A DNA stretch of 64,000 nt from the NCBI RefSeq assembly GCF_003001995.1, contig NZ_PVNB01000001.1:248001-312000 (forward strand), read 5' to 3'. The notes beneath the pieces are model-generated. The model searched no databases, was not told the DNA's origin, and saw only the letters and a list, made by a program, of their open reading frames with translations. This DNA is from Orenia metallireducens (GTDB lineage Bacteria > Bacillota > Halanaerobiia > Halobacteroidales > Halobacteroidaceae). Positions 33,972 through 44,587 of the stretch are shown piece by piece (position 1 is the stretch's first letter; each line of letters opens with the position of its first letter). The position numbers and the translations under genes were made by a program.

Positions 33972-34027
33972 TTGTCCTCCTTAAAAGTTCAAATCTTAAT
34001 ATATACATATGATATTAAGGAGGACAA
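33972..34027 (-). promoter_or_regulatory. Inverted repeat that would sequester the spoIIID ribosome site
   Basis: TTGTCCTCCTTAA (minus strand, 34027-34015) is an exact complement of TTAAGGAGGACAA (33984-33972), which contains the spoIIID Shine-Dalgarno sequence. The loop is 30 bases. A transcript reading through from the spoIIQ-like gene, whose stop is only about 20 bases away, would fold and hide the ribosome site. A transcript starting inside the loop would not. Confidence 0.65.
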
Positions 34028-34046
34028 ATATTCTAAAAAAAGTAAA

Positions 34047-34838
34047 TTATTTTAAATATTGTAACGGAGAGATTCTATTTTCTTCCCCACCCTCTACTTT
34101 GATTACTTCAAAGTGAAGCTTACTCTCATCAGTTAATCCACTATCTCCTACTTCCCCTAGTGCTTGGCCTGTATTGATTTTCTCCCCTTCTTCTAAGTAA
34201 GAACTCTGTAGATTTCCATATAGGGTTTTGAAAGTATCATTGTGTTTAATGATAACAGTTGTTCCTTGATAATCATCTTTAATAACATCCTCTACTATCC
34301 CAGCTTGGACTGCTTTAATTTTAGTACCTATTTCTGCTTTAAAATCTACCCCACCATTAAATTTCCAAGCATCTAGAACTCTATCTTTATAGGGTTCATT
34401 CCAAGATAAGCTAATCTCACTATCAATAGGTCTAATTAAATTACCAAAAGCTTTAACATTTGCTGCTTTAGCTGTAACCTTGATAGCAGGAACATCTTCT
34501 TCGCTTTGAACACTACTTTTTTTAGTCTGATTTAGAGTTGAAGGGATAACAATCTCTTGCCTATTTAACTTATAATTATCTAAGTCATCTTCAGTATTTA
34601 TTATCTCTACACTCTTTTCCTTCTCACTACTACTTGTTCTTTCAAAGTGGGGCTCCTCTGTTAAGGAGAAATAATTTTGCTGATAGAAAGCATAAATACC
34701 TCCTAAGACCATAAAAAAGATAATTACAAATAGATAAACCCACTTCCAGGACTTTAAGCCTTTAATCTGATCCTTCAATTTACTCTTCTTTTTGTCCAAA
34801 ATAACAGAAAAGGGCCATTTTTCAAATTTTTTACTCAT
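34047..34838 (-). CDS. spoIIQ: SpoIIQ-like membrane-anchored LytM/M23 protein
   Basis: The 263-residue product has a cytoplasmic N-terminus, one membrane helix (about 34-51: YLFVIIFFMVLGGIYAFY), a linker and a C-terminal LytM/M23 domain (about 135-263). In B. subtilis SpoIIQ in the forespore membrane binds SpoIIIAH across the septum. Active M23 enzymes have HxGxD and HxH; here they read NGGVD (Asn161 for His) and KLH (Lys240 for His), so metal binding and catalysis are probably lost. The ATG at 34838 has GGAGGTG seven bases ahead; an earlier TTG lies inside that site. It follows spoIID behind murA, the B. subtilis order. Confidence 0.85.
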   Translation of the reverse strand: MSKKFEKWPFSVILDKKKSKLKDQIKGLKSWKWVYLFVIIFFMVLGGIYAFYQQNYFSLTEEPHFERTSSSEKEKSVEIINTEDDLDNYKLNRQEIVIPSTLNQTKKSSVQSEEDVPAIKVTAKAANVKAFGNLIRPIDSEISLSWNEPYKDRVLDAWKFNGGVDFKAEIGTKIKAVQAGIVEDVIKDDYQGTTVIIKHNDTFKTLYGNLQSSYLEEGEKINTGQALGEVGDSGLTDESKLHFEVIKVEGGEENRISPLQYLK

Positions 34839-34860
34839 TAAACTCACCTCCAAAGTTATG

Positions 34861-34885
34861 GTATCCAGAAGTGAGTTCTTTATAC
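34861..34885 (-). promoter_or_regulatory. Possible sigma-F promoter for the spoIIQ-like gene
   Basis: On the minus strand GTATA (34885-34881) is followed after 14 bases by GGATACCAT (from 34866). This loosely resembles the sigma-F pattern (GYATA, then GG-rich -10). B. subtilis spoIIQ is sigma-F dependent. The -10 match is weak. Confidence 0.25.
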
Positions 34886-34899
34886 ATATGATTAATAAA

Positions 34900-35799
34900 T
34901 TACCAGAATATTTTTAGTTGTGTGTGTGGATAGTAATGTGATAATATCTCTTTAAAATTATATCGATTCTTAGCCATGCCATTAGCACCATACTGGCTCA
35001 TACCTACCCCATGACCATATCCAGAGGTTTTAAACTTTAGAAATTCACCTTCTTTTTTAATAATAAAGTTGGTTGATGGTAATCCTAATTTTTGCCTTAA
35101 TTCTCTTCCAGTAAATACCCTGCTTCCTATCTTTAATTTTAAAACCCTCTTGCTAGAACTCCTCTCTATTATCTCAATATTATTTATATCACTTCTTTGA
35201 ACATCTAAGACGCGGCAAACATCCTTAATAGAATAAAACTTATCTTTACTATAATAAGGTGATAACTGCTCATAATTACTAGGTACACTCTTCAAATAAG
35301 GTACAGAATTACCCCAGACAGCTACTGCATCTTCTGTATAATCCCCACTACTTGAATGATATACTGCACTAATCAATTTATTGTCATACATTAATACCAA
35401 ACCTTTAGTCTCTTCAACTGCTGCTGATATTTTTGCCCAATAGAAGATATATCTATTCCCCCACCTCTTCTTTAACTCCTCTTTAGACAGCCAAGCCTGG
35501 TCACGATTACTATTGGTAGTTAAATTATTGGACTTTAATTTTTTTAAAGTATAAGTTCTAGCTGCTACAGCTTGAGCCTTTAAGGCCTCTATCTCAAATC
35601 CGGCTGGCATCTCAGCAGCAACTACCCCTTTAAGATACTCATCTAAATCTAAGTTCATATACTCTTCTGTATTAATATTATAGATATCTATTTTATATTG
35701 ATTAGACTTGAATATATTCAAAGATATCATAATACCACTTGGTATAATAATTATAGATATTAAATTTAAAATCACAATAAACACTATTACTCTTTTCAA
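34900..35799 (-). CDS. spoIID: Stage II sporulation protein D (lytic transglycosylase)
   Basis: SpoIID cuts glycan strands during engulfment together with SpoIIM and SpoIIP. The 299-residue protein has an N-terminal membrane anchor (about 4-28) and a SpoIID/LytB domain with the catalytic-Glu region VVAAEMPAGFEIEALKAQAV. It also has VYHSSSGDYTEDAVAVWG and the C-terminal GYGHGVGMSQYGANGMA. The start is TTG at 35799, behind GGAGGAGGGGG. It lies between murA and the spoIIQ-like gene, as in B. subtilis. The murA terminator upstream and a possible sigma-E promoter suggest its own sporulation-specific expression. Confidence 0.95.
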   Translation of the reverse strand: MKRVIVFIVILNLISIIIIPSGIMISLNIFKSNQYKIDIYNINTEEYMNLDLDEYLKGVVAAEMPAGFEIEALKAQAVAARTYTLKKLKSNNLTTNSNRDQAWLSKEELKKRWGNRYIFYWAKISAAVEETKGLVLMYDNKLISAVYHSSSGDYTEDAVAVWGNSVPYLKSVPSNYEQLSPYYSKDKFYSIKDVCRVLDVQRSDINNIEIIERSSSKRVLKLKIGSRVFTGRELRQKLGLPSTNFIIKKEGEFLKFKTSGYGHGVGMSQYGANGMAKNRYNFKEILSHYYPHTQLKIFW

Positions 35800-35830
35800 T
35801 CCCCCTCCTCCTAATAAGCTAATTACTAAT

Positions 35831-35860
35831 ATTTATGTAAGAAGAGTATTAGGATATTAT
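35831..35860 (-). promoter_or_regulatory. Possible sigma-E promoter for spoIID
   Basis: On the minus strand ATAATATC (35860-35853) and CATAAAT (35837-35831) are separated by 15 bases. They resemble the sigma-E -35 and -10 elements, and lie about 32 bases ahead of the spoIID start. B. subtilis spoIID is a sigma-E gene. In AT-rich DNA such matches also arise by chance. Confidence 0.35.
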
Positions 35861-35932
35861 AGAATTAATTTACAGTTAACTAATTATACTTTGCTTAATA
35901 GCTTTAGAGAATACCAACTCATATCTTCCATC

Positions 35933-35968
35933 TAAAAAAGCAACCATAAATTTATGGTTGCTTTTTTA
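35933..35968 (-). terminator. Rho-independent terminator after murA
   Basis: AAAAGCAACCATAAA and TTTATGGTTGCTTTT form a perfect stem, with A-runs and T-runs on both sides, so it would work in either direction. It lies about 20 bases behind the murA stop and separates murA from spoIID. Confidence 0.9.
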
Positions 35969-35986
35969 ATACTATTAAGTTAAACT

Positions 35987-37237
35987 TCAACAATCAACTT
36001 TTCTAATATTTACACCAATACTACTTAGCTTACCTAATATATTTTCATATCCACGCTCAATATGGTATATATCTCCAATCTCAGTCTCCCCTTCTGCTAC
36101 CAATCCTGCTATAATTAAAGCAGCTCCCGCTCTTAAGTCAGTTGCCTTAACTTTAGCTCCTGTCAAATTCGATTTTTTAACAATAGCAGACCTACCATCT
36201 ATCTTGATATCTGCTCCCATCCTCTTTAATTCATCAACATGACCAAACCTATTCTCAAAGACGGTCTCTATTACCATACTAGCTCCCTCAGCTTGGGTCA
36301 ACAAAGCCATAAACTGTGCTTGCATATCTGTAGGAAATCCAGGATAAGGTAAAGTCTTCATATCAACAGCCTTTAATTTACCTTCTGATATTATTCTAAC
36401 ACTATTGACATCTTCCTTTACTATAACTCCCATCTCTCTTAATTTAGCAATCAATGGCTTGACATGCTCTACCAGTACATTGTCTATATACAAATCACTT
36501 TCTATGATAGCAGCCGCCATCATATAAGTTCCTGCTTCAATTCGATCAGGAATAATAGTATATTCCCTTCCTTCTAATTTATCAGCACCCTCAATCTTGA
36601 TAATATCTGTCCCAGCACCTTTAATTTTAGCTCCCATTACATTTAAATAATTGGCTAAATCTATAATCTCTGGTTCTCTAGCAGCATTTTCAATGATAGT
36701 CTGCCCTTCTGCCTTAACCGCTGCCATCATAATATTTGATGTAGCACCTACACTAGGATAATCCAAATAAATCTTAGCTCCAATTAATTTATCTGCCTTA
36801 ACTTCTACTACACCATGCTCTATATTTACCTTAGCACCTAATGCTTTAAAACCCTTAAGATGTAAATCAATAGGTCTACTTCCTATCTCGCAACCACCTG
36901 GCAATGAAGTAGCAGCCTGTCCACAACGCGCCAATAATGCACCAAGAACATAATAAGAAGCACGCATCTTCCTTGCCAAATCATAAGGAATATCTAGACG
37001 ATTAATAGTATCTGTATTAATCTTTAGTCTATTATTACTATACTCAGTCTTAGCTCCCAAAGAATTTAATATCTTAATTAAGTTATTTATATCTCTTAAA
37101 TTAGGAATATTCTCTAAAATACTTTCTCCTTCTCCTATTAATGCCGCCATAACGATTGGTAAGGCAGCATTTTTGGCACCACTAATACTGAGCCTACCTT
37201 CTAGTCTATTTACTCTATCTACTATTAGAAAACTCAT
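35987..37237 (-). CDS. murA: UDP-N-acetylglucosamine 1-carboxyvinyltransferase MurA
   Basis: MurA transfers enolpyruvate from PEP to UDP-GlcNAc, the first committed step of peptidoglycan synthesis. The protein has the SGAKNAALP substrate motif near residue 20 and the active-site loop SLPGGCEIGSRPIDLH with Cys116. A Cys rather than Asp at this position predicts fosfomycin sensitivity. The full 416-residue length is normal. I prefer the ATG at 37237 with AGGAGG six bases ahead over the ORF start at 37264. It precedes spoIID, matching the B. subtilis murAA-spoIID order. Confidence 0.95.
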   Translation of the reverse strand: MSFLIVDRVNRLEGRLSISGAKNAALPIVMAALIGEGESILENIPNLRDINNLIKILNSLGAKTEYSNNRLKINTDTINRLDIPYDLARKMRASYYVLGALLARCGQAATSLPGGCEIGSRPIDLHLKGFKALGAKVNIEHGVVEVKADKLIGAKIYLDYPSVGATSNIMMAAVKAEGQTIIENAAREPEIIDLANYLNVMGAKIKGAGTDIIKIEGADKLEGREYTIIPDRIEAGTYMMAAAIIESDLYIDNVLVEHVKPLIAKLREMGVIVKEDVNSVRIISEGKLKAVDMKTLPYPGFPTDMQAQFMALLTQAEGASMVIETVFENRFGHVDELKRMGADIKIDGRSAIVKKSNLTGAKVKATDLRAGAALIIAGLVAEGETEIGDIYHIERGYENILGKLSSIGVNIRKVDC

Positions 37238-37332
37238 CCTATTCCTCCTAATTAAATTTATCACAAATCAATAATTATCTTCTTGGTTCTTTACTTAAGT
37301 TCCTTCTTTAATAATAAAATTTGATTAAGTAA

Positions 37333-37923
37333 TTAATGATTAGCAGGACATTTTTTTCCTATAATCTTATCTAACCAGTTCATTTTTCGATAATTTTCCA
37401 ATTCTTCTGGTGCTTTTTCCTTAATCATCTGGTAGCACTCTTCACATACCTTCTCCCCTGTAGCATTAATAAGTTCTATTGGTAGCCCTTGTTCTTTCAA
37501 ACTAGTTACTCTATCCTTAATAATAATATCACTCTGATTAACAGCATGGTCACTTACCACAACTAGACCTATATCACCTTTGAAATCAGGTGAATCTACT
37601 TTTTTAAAGGATAAATCATGTTCTCTAGCTAATCTAATATAATCCTTGGCTCTATCCATATCTACCTTTCGATTAATTATCAGCTTCTTTGCTTCATTAT
37701 TCTTAATAGCTTCTAAAACTTCTGGATATGTTCCTGGTTCTTCGACCTGTTCAAAGGTTAACGCCTTTAAAACCCTTTCTCTAAACTCACCTAAAAATCT
37801 ATTCTTCTCACCTTTTTTTAGCTCAAAGCCACCATTAATTCCGGCACTAACCCTCTGTTCTAAGTCACTTTTACCCTGATTTTCCATTATAGCCTCTTGC
37901 TGAATATCTTTATCTTCACTCAT
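37333..37923 (-). CDS. YueI family protein (DUF1694) with Cys-rich C-terminal tail
   Basis: The middle of this 196-residue protein matches the YueI family: GEKNRFLGEFRERVLKALTF, then EAIKNNEAKKLIINRKVDMD and LVVVSDHAVNQ. The family has an L7Ae-like alpha/beta fold and no established function. The C-terminal 45 residues add VCEECYQMIKEKAP and KKCPANH, a possible C-x2-C...C-x3-H metal site that I do not recall as typical of the family. It is cytoplasmic, with no signal or membrane helix. It lies between the ATP synthase operon and murA, where B. subtilis has ywmB. Confidence 0.75.
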   Translation of the reverse strand: MSEDKDIQQEAIMENQGKSDLEQRVSAGINGGFELKKGEKNRFLGEFRERVLKALTFEQVEEPGTYPEVLEAIKNNEAKKLIINRKVDMDRAKDYIRLAREHDLSFKKVDSPDFKGDIGLVVVSDHAVNQSDIIIKDRVTSLKEQGLPIELINATGEKVCEECYQMIKEKAPEELENYRKMNWLDKIIGKKCPANH

Positions 37924-38214
37924 GACTTCACCCCGTTGAATTTCTTTTTTTCATTTATCATTATTCCGTAAGTATTGATATTATAATCATACAACTTTGG
38001 AATAAAACTTAAATATAACACTGTATGAGTGACACTTATTAAATATTAAGATTAAATCTAAGTATAAGTAAGAAATTATTCTAATGTTCTATTATTTAAT
38101 CAAACTTAAATTTAATCTTAGACTTAGTCTCAAAGTATCACAATATCTATAACAATATATTCAAATTTAATTATAAAGTTTTATCAAATCTCTTACAGTA
38201 TAATTTACCACTTA
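37924..38214. other. Non-coding spacer between atpC and yueI
   Basis: About 290 bases without a credible gene. Plus-strand position 38113-38178 carries TTAATCTTAGACTTA, then TCACAATATCTATAA and CAAATTTAATTATAAAG, related to the repeat unit at 5296-5355. The yueI promoter is expected here but no single candidate stands out. Confidence 0.5.
38113..38178. repeat. Interspersed end element (family R2), solo copy
   Basis: TTAATCTTAGACTTA is shared exactly with 5296-5310. The following AT-rich unit resembles the same stretch at 5312-5355 with several substitutions. It looks like a diverged copy of the element end seen near 5.3, 8.1 and 16.4 kb. Confidence 0.4.
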
Positions 38215-38250
38215 AATAAAAAAAGAGCAAGAGATTTTACTCTCTTACTC
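38215..38250 (-). terminator. Rho-independent terminator of the atp operon
   Basis: On the minus strand GAGTAAGAGA and TCTCTTGCTC pair around a six-base loop, followed by seven T. The stem includes the atpC stop codon. Confidence 0.85.
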
Positions 38251-38655
38251 AAAGTTTTTGCCCTTACTGACTTTTAATCTATTCATAGCCTTCTTTAAAG
38301 CGATTTCAGCCCTTTTAGAATTAATTGAGCTATTATCTTTAGACAATCGCTTTTCCGCTCTTTCTTTAGCAGATTTGGCTCGGTCCACATCAATCTCATC
38401 AGAATATTCAGCAGTATCAACCAAGATACTAATCTCTTCAGGTCTTACCTCAATATAACCTGTACTAGATGCTAGTATCCTTTCCTGGTCATTATTCTTA
38501 ATTTTAATCTGACCGATATCTAGACCTGTAACTAGAGGTTGATGTTCTGCTAAAAATCCTCTATCACCATCTATAGTCCTTACAGTTACCATAGATGCTT
38601 CTCCATCATAGACCACCTTTTCTGGTGTAATGATACTAAGTTTCACTGTGGACAT
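38245..38655 (-). CDS. atpC: ATP synthase F1 epsilon subunit
   Basis: The epsilon subunit is part of the central stalk and can inhibit ATP hydrolysis. The 136-residue protein has the N-terminal beta-sandwich (MSTVKLSIITPEKVVYDGEA, DRGFLAEHQPLVTGL) and a C-terminal helical hairpin (DVDRAKSAKERAEKRLSKD). It starts two bases behind the atpD stop and is the last gene of the operon, followed directly by a terminator. Length and domain order are normal. Confidence 0.95.
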   Translation of the reverse strand: MSTVKLSIITPEKVVYDGEASMVTVRTIDGDRGFLAEHQPLVTGLDIGQIKIKNNDQERILASSTGYIEVRPEEISILVDTAEYSDEIDVDRAKSAKERAEKRLSKDNSSINSKRAEIALKKAMNRLKVSKGKNFE

Positions 38656-38657
38656 GA

Positions 38658-40118
<1,461 letters not shown>

Positions 40119-40985
40119 CTATTCTAGTGCTTCTGCCCCTCCAACAATCTCTGATAATTCTTGAGTAATCGCCGCTTGACGAGCACGGTTATAAGATAAC
40201 TTGAGTTTATCAATCATATCTTCAGCATTATCAGTAGCTGAGTCCATTGCTGTCATTCGAGAAGCAAACTCACTAGCTTTTGACTGTATTAATGCACCAA
40301 AGATAACATTCTTTAAATACTGTGGCAATACAGCAGATAGAACCTCTTCTGCTGATGGGTCATAAAGATAGCTTTCTTCCGAGTCATTGACCTCTGCTGA
40401 TTCTGGTGGCTCAATCGGTAATAGTTGTAATCTCTCTACTTTCTGACTAACTACAGAATTAAATTCAGTATAAACTAAATGAACTTCATCTAAAATACCT
40501 TCTGTATATAGCTCTACCAGTTCATTAGATATGTTGGTGGCTGTAGAGAAACCAGGACTATCTTCAATTTCAATATATTCAGAGATAATCTCTGCTTTAT
40601 TCTTAAAGTAATCCCTTCCTTTTTTACCAATAGTTATTAAAGCAGTCTCTTTTTCAGTCTCTTTTTCAGTCTCTTTTAAACCTTTTTCAACCTCTTTAAT
40701 CACACGACTATTGTACGCACCACATAATCCGCGGTCACCAGTAATAAATACATACCCTACCTTCTTCACATCACGCTTCTCAAGGAGAGGATGTAAATCA
40801 TCATCTATTCTAGCTGTAATATCAGCTAAAGTTTCCTTAGTTTTATCAAAAAAAGGCTTAGCATTTTCTGCTCTTTCTTGGGATTTTCTCAACTTAGCAG
40901 CAGCAACCATCTTCATAGCTCTAGTTATCTTTTTAGTACTCTCAACACTAGTAATCTGCCGCTTAATATCCCGCATACTTGCCAT
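40119..40985 (-). CDS. atpG: ATP synthase F1 gamma subunit
   Basis: Gamma is the rotating central shaft. The 288-residue product begins MASMRDIKRQITSVESTKKI, continues with TRAMKMVAAAKLRKSQ, and ends with the conserved MDSATDNAEDMIDKLKLSYN and RARQAAITQELSEIVGGAEA. A short repetitive stretch, LKETEKETEKETAL (about 105-118), comes from a GAAAAAGAGACT-type tandem repeat and sits in a surface region that varies in length. GAGGTGA precedes the ATG at 40985. It is in canonical order between atpA and atpD. Confidence 0.96.
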   Translation of the reverse strand: MASMRDIKRQITSVESTKKITRAMKMVAAAKLRKSQERAENAKPFFDKTKETLADITARIDDDLHPLLEKRDVKKVGYVFITGDRGLCGAYNSRVIKEVEKGLKETEKETEKETALITIGKKGRDYFKNKAEIISEYIEIEDSPGFSTATNISNELVELYTEGILDEVHLVYTEFNSVVSQKVERLQLLPIEPPESAEVNDSEESYLYDPSAEEVLSAVLPQYLKNVIFGALIQSKASEFASRMTAMDSATDNAEDMIDKLKLSYNRARQAAITQELSEIVGGAEALE

Positions 40986-41023
40986 CGTTAAATCACCTCA
41001 CTTTCCTAGCAAAAGAAGATTAA

Positions 41024-42553
41024 TTAAGCAGTAGCTCTATCTTTGCTAGTAGCAAAAGTATCTTTAAATTCTTTAATTGCAGCTTTTAAATTCTCTTCTG
41101 TATCCTCTTCTAGTTTACCACTTTCTACAATAGCTTCTCCAACTTCTGGGTGAGTAGCCTGCATAAACTTAATAAACTCTCTCTCAAATCTTGTGATATC
41201 TTCAACAGGAATATCATCTAAATATCCTTTAGTTACAGCATAAATAATAATAACTTGATCTTCTACTTCTAATGGACTAGTTTCATCCTGTTTTAATACC
41301 TCTACTATTCTCTCTCCACGAGATAATTTCTTCTGAGTAGATTCATCTAAATCAGAACCAAATTGAGCAAAGGCTTCTAATTCACGATATTGAGACATAT
41401 CTAATTTTAATGTTCCTGCAACAGATTTCATCGCTTTAATCTGTGCATTACCACCTACACGAGATACAGATAATCCTACATTAACCGCTGGTCTAACACC
41501 AGAGAAGAACAATTCACTTTCTAAGAATATCTGCCCATCTGTAATAGAGATTACATTTGTAGGGATATATGCCGAAATATCTCCTGCTTGTGTTTCAATG
41601 ATAGGTAGAGCTGTTAAAGAACCAGCACCTAACTCATCATTTAACTTAGCAGCACGCTCTAATAATCTAGAATGTAAGTAGAATACATCCCCTGGATAAG
41701 CTTCGCGTCCTGGTGGTCTTCTTAAAAGTAATGACATCTCACGATAAGCAACAGCATGCTTAGATAAATCATCATAAACAACTAGTACGTCTTCTCCTTC
41801 ATACATAAACCCTTCTCCAATAGTACAACCAGCATAAGGAGCTAAGTATTGTAATGAAGCAGGCTCACTAGCAGAAGCTGACACTACTGTTGTATATTCC
41901 ATGGCACCTGCTTCCTCTAATTTGTTTACAATTTGAGCAACTGTAGAAGATTTCTGTCCAATTGCTACATAGATACACGCTACATCTTTACCTTTTTGGT
42001 TAATAATTGTATCAATTCCGATAGCTGTCTTACCAGTCTGACGGTCACCGATAATCAATTCACGTTGTCCCTTACCAATAGGTACCATAGAGTCAATTGC
42101 CTTAATACCTGTTTGTAATGGCTGTTTTACTGGTTGACGATCTACTATTCCAGGTGCTTCAGACTCAATTGGTCTAGTTTCATTACTATTAATTGGTCCT
42201 TTACCATCAATAGGTTCACCTAAGGCATTAACAACACGCCCCTTTAACTCTTGACCAATAGGAACCTCAACAATTTTATTAGTTCTATTAACAGTATCGC
42301 CCTCTTCAATCTTAGACTCATCACCTAAGATAACGCAACCTATACTATCCTCTTCTAAGTTAAGTGCCATTCCATAAACACCACTATCAAATTCTAATAA
42401 TTCACCAGCCATAGCATCTTCTAAACCATGGATTCTGGCAATTCCGTCACCAACATTAAGTACAGTTCCTACACCTTTTACTTCTAGTTCTACATTATAA
42501 TTTTTTATCTGTTCTTTAATTATAGAACTAATCTCTTCAGGTCTAAGATTCAT
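41024..42553 (-). CDS. atpA: ATP synthase F1 alpha subunit
   Basis: Alpha is the non-catalytic, nucleotide-binding subunit of the F1 head. The 509-residue protein has [19 protein letters not shown] at the start, the P-loop GDRQTGKT (169-176) and the conserved [20 protein letters not shown] and [14 protein letters not shown] motifs. Its start overlaps the end of atpH by 11 bases, indicating translational coupling. All features are standard. Confidence 0.98.
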   Translation of the reverse strand: MNLRPEEISSIIKEQIKNYNVELEVKGVGTVLNVGDGIARIHGLEDAMAGELLEFDSGVYGMALNLEEDSIGCVILGDESKIEEGDTVNRTNKIVEVPIGQELKGRVVNALGEPIDGKGPINSNETRPIESEAPGIVDRQPVKQPLQTGIKAIDSMVPIGKGQRELIIGDRQTGKTAIGIDTIINQKGKDVACIYVAIGQKSSTVAQIVNKLEEAGAMEYTTVVSASASEPASLQYLAPYAGCTIGEGFMYEGEDVLVVYDDLSKHAVAYREMSLLLRRPPGREAYPGDVFYLHSRLLERAAKLNDELGAGSLTALPIIETQAGDISAYIPTNVISITDGQIFLESELFFSGVRPAVNVGLSVSRVGGNAQIKAMKSVAGTLKLDMSQYRELEAFAQFGSDLDESTQKKLSRGERIVEVLKQDETSPLEVEDQVIIIYAVTKGYLDDIPVEDITRFEREFIKFMQATHPEVGEAIVESGKLEEDTEENLKAAIKEFKDTFATSKDRATA

Positions 42554-43118
42554 CTATTTTCACCCCTAACTTGCTTACTTCTAAACCTTTTAATTTATTT
42601 TCAAGCTTTTTAAGATGATTTAATAAACTTCCATCAATTATCTTATCACCAATCTTTAAAACCAATCCACCTAATAACTCTGGTTGAACCTTTAATTTTA
42701 AGGCAACCTCTTTTTTAGTGGTATCTTCTAATTTTAACTTTAATTTATCTTGATATTTTGCTGATAATTCAATTGGTGAAATAACTTGAACTTCTAATCG
42801 ACCTTCTTGAATATCAACTAATTTCTTAAATTGTTGATAGATTGCTTGTAGATAATCTACTCTACCCTTATCTACCAATATTTTGATAAAGTTCATTAGA
42901 TAATTTGATAAGTTTTTTTCAAATACCTTTGTTAATGTTTCTTTCTTTTGACCATTACTAAGCTTAGGATGGCTAAGTAATTGCTTAAGTTCATCATTGC
43001 TATCAATGGCACCAACAATTCCATGAAATTGAGTTTGAGTCTCTTCTAAAGCTTTCTCTTCCATTGCCAAATCAAATAAAGCTTGAGCATATCTTTCAGC
43101 AATTTGGTTTCTTAACAT
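42543..43118 (-). CDS. atpH: ATP synthase delta subunit
   Basis: Delta (OSCP) joins the peripheral stalk to the top of F1. The 191-residue protein begins [18 protein letters not shown], the family start, and ends with the conserved [20 protein letters not shown] followed by a short helix. Both ends overlap neighbours (atpF by seven bases, atpA by 11). Sequence conservation is low outside the ends, as usual for this subunit. Confidence 0.95.
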   Translation of the reverse strand: MLRNQIAERYAQALFDLAMEEKALEETQTQFHGIVGAIDSNDELKQLLSHPKLSNGQKKETLTKVFEKNLSNYLMNFIKILVDKGRVDYLQAIYQQFKKLVDIQEGRLEVQVISPIELSAKYQDKLKLKLEDTTKKEVALKLKVQPELLGGLVLKIGDKIIDGSLLNHLKKLENKLKGLEVSKLGVKIDES

Positions 43119-43618
43119 CCTAGCTCACCCAACTTATCTTTATCTATTCCTTCAATATAGCTTTCAATTGTCTTCTCTTGTAATTCTGTATTAATAGATT
43201 TCTCTAATAATTGCTTAGTCATTTGGATTGAAATATTTGTCACTTCATCCTTTAAGCTTTCAACAGCTTGTTGTTTAGCACGAGAAATCTCTTGCTCTGC
43301 TCTTTCAATCTTCTGGTTAGCTTCAGATTTTGCTTCATTAATAAGATCTTCTTTATTTCTCTGAGCTCTACGACGACTATCTTCAATTATATCTTGAGCT
43401 TCAGCCTTAGCATCTTGTAACCTTTGTTGATATTCAGCTTTTAACTGTTCTGCTTCATTTTCACGCTCAATAGCCTGATCTATCTGGTCTGAAATTTTTT
43501 CAGAACGATCATTCATAAGATTAGTTATTGGTCCGAATAAGAAGCGTTTTAACACAAAATATAATACCATAAAGTTAATTAGTTGAAGAACAAATGTAGT
43601 TAAATCTAAAGAAATCAA
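43112..43618 (-). CDS. atpF: ATP synthase Fo b subunit
   Basis: The b subunit forms the peripheral stalk. The 168-residue protein has one N-terminal membrane helix (TTFVLQLINFMVLYFVLKRF) and a long charged coiled coil (about 28-140), with the hinge FLFGPITNLMNDRSEKI typical of the family. A single b gene is seen, so the stalk is probably a homodimer. It lies between the small c gene and atpH, with the ATG at 43618 after a GGGGG-rich ribosome site. Confidence 0.95.
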   Translation of the reverse strand: MISLDLTTFVLQLINFMVLYFVLKRFLFGPITNLMNDRSEKISDQIDQAIERENEAEQLKAEYQQRLQDAKAEAQDIIEDSRRRAQRNKEDLINEAKSEANQKIERAEQEISRAKQQAVESLKDEVTNISIQMTKQLLEKSINTELQEKTIESYIEGIDKDKLGELGC

Positions 43619-43716
43619 TTATTGTTACCCCCTTTCACGACCACTATGTAACAAAAAATAAATCTCCAAAATAATTAAAGGAAGATGAATAAATATTTAT
43701 TCATCTTCAAATATTC

Positions 43717-43983
<267 letters not shown>

Positions 43984-44003
43984 TTATAATATTTATTTTA
44001 TAA

Positions 44004-44576
<573 letters not shown>

Positions 44577-44587
44577 CTATGGAGAGA

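Noticed and set aside
40645-40700. Frameshift or decay in atpG because of the repeated ETEKE stretch
   Set aside because: The reading frame and both conserved ends are intact; it is a short in-frame tandem repeat in a variable surface region.
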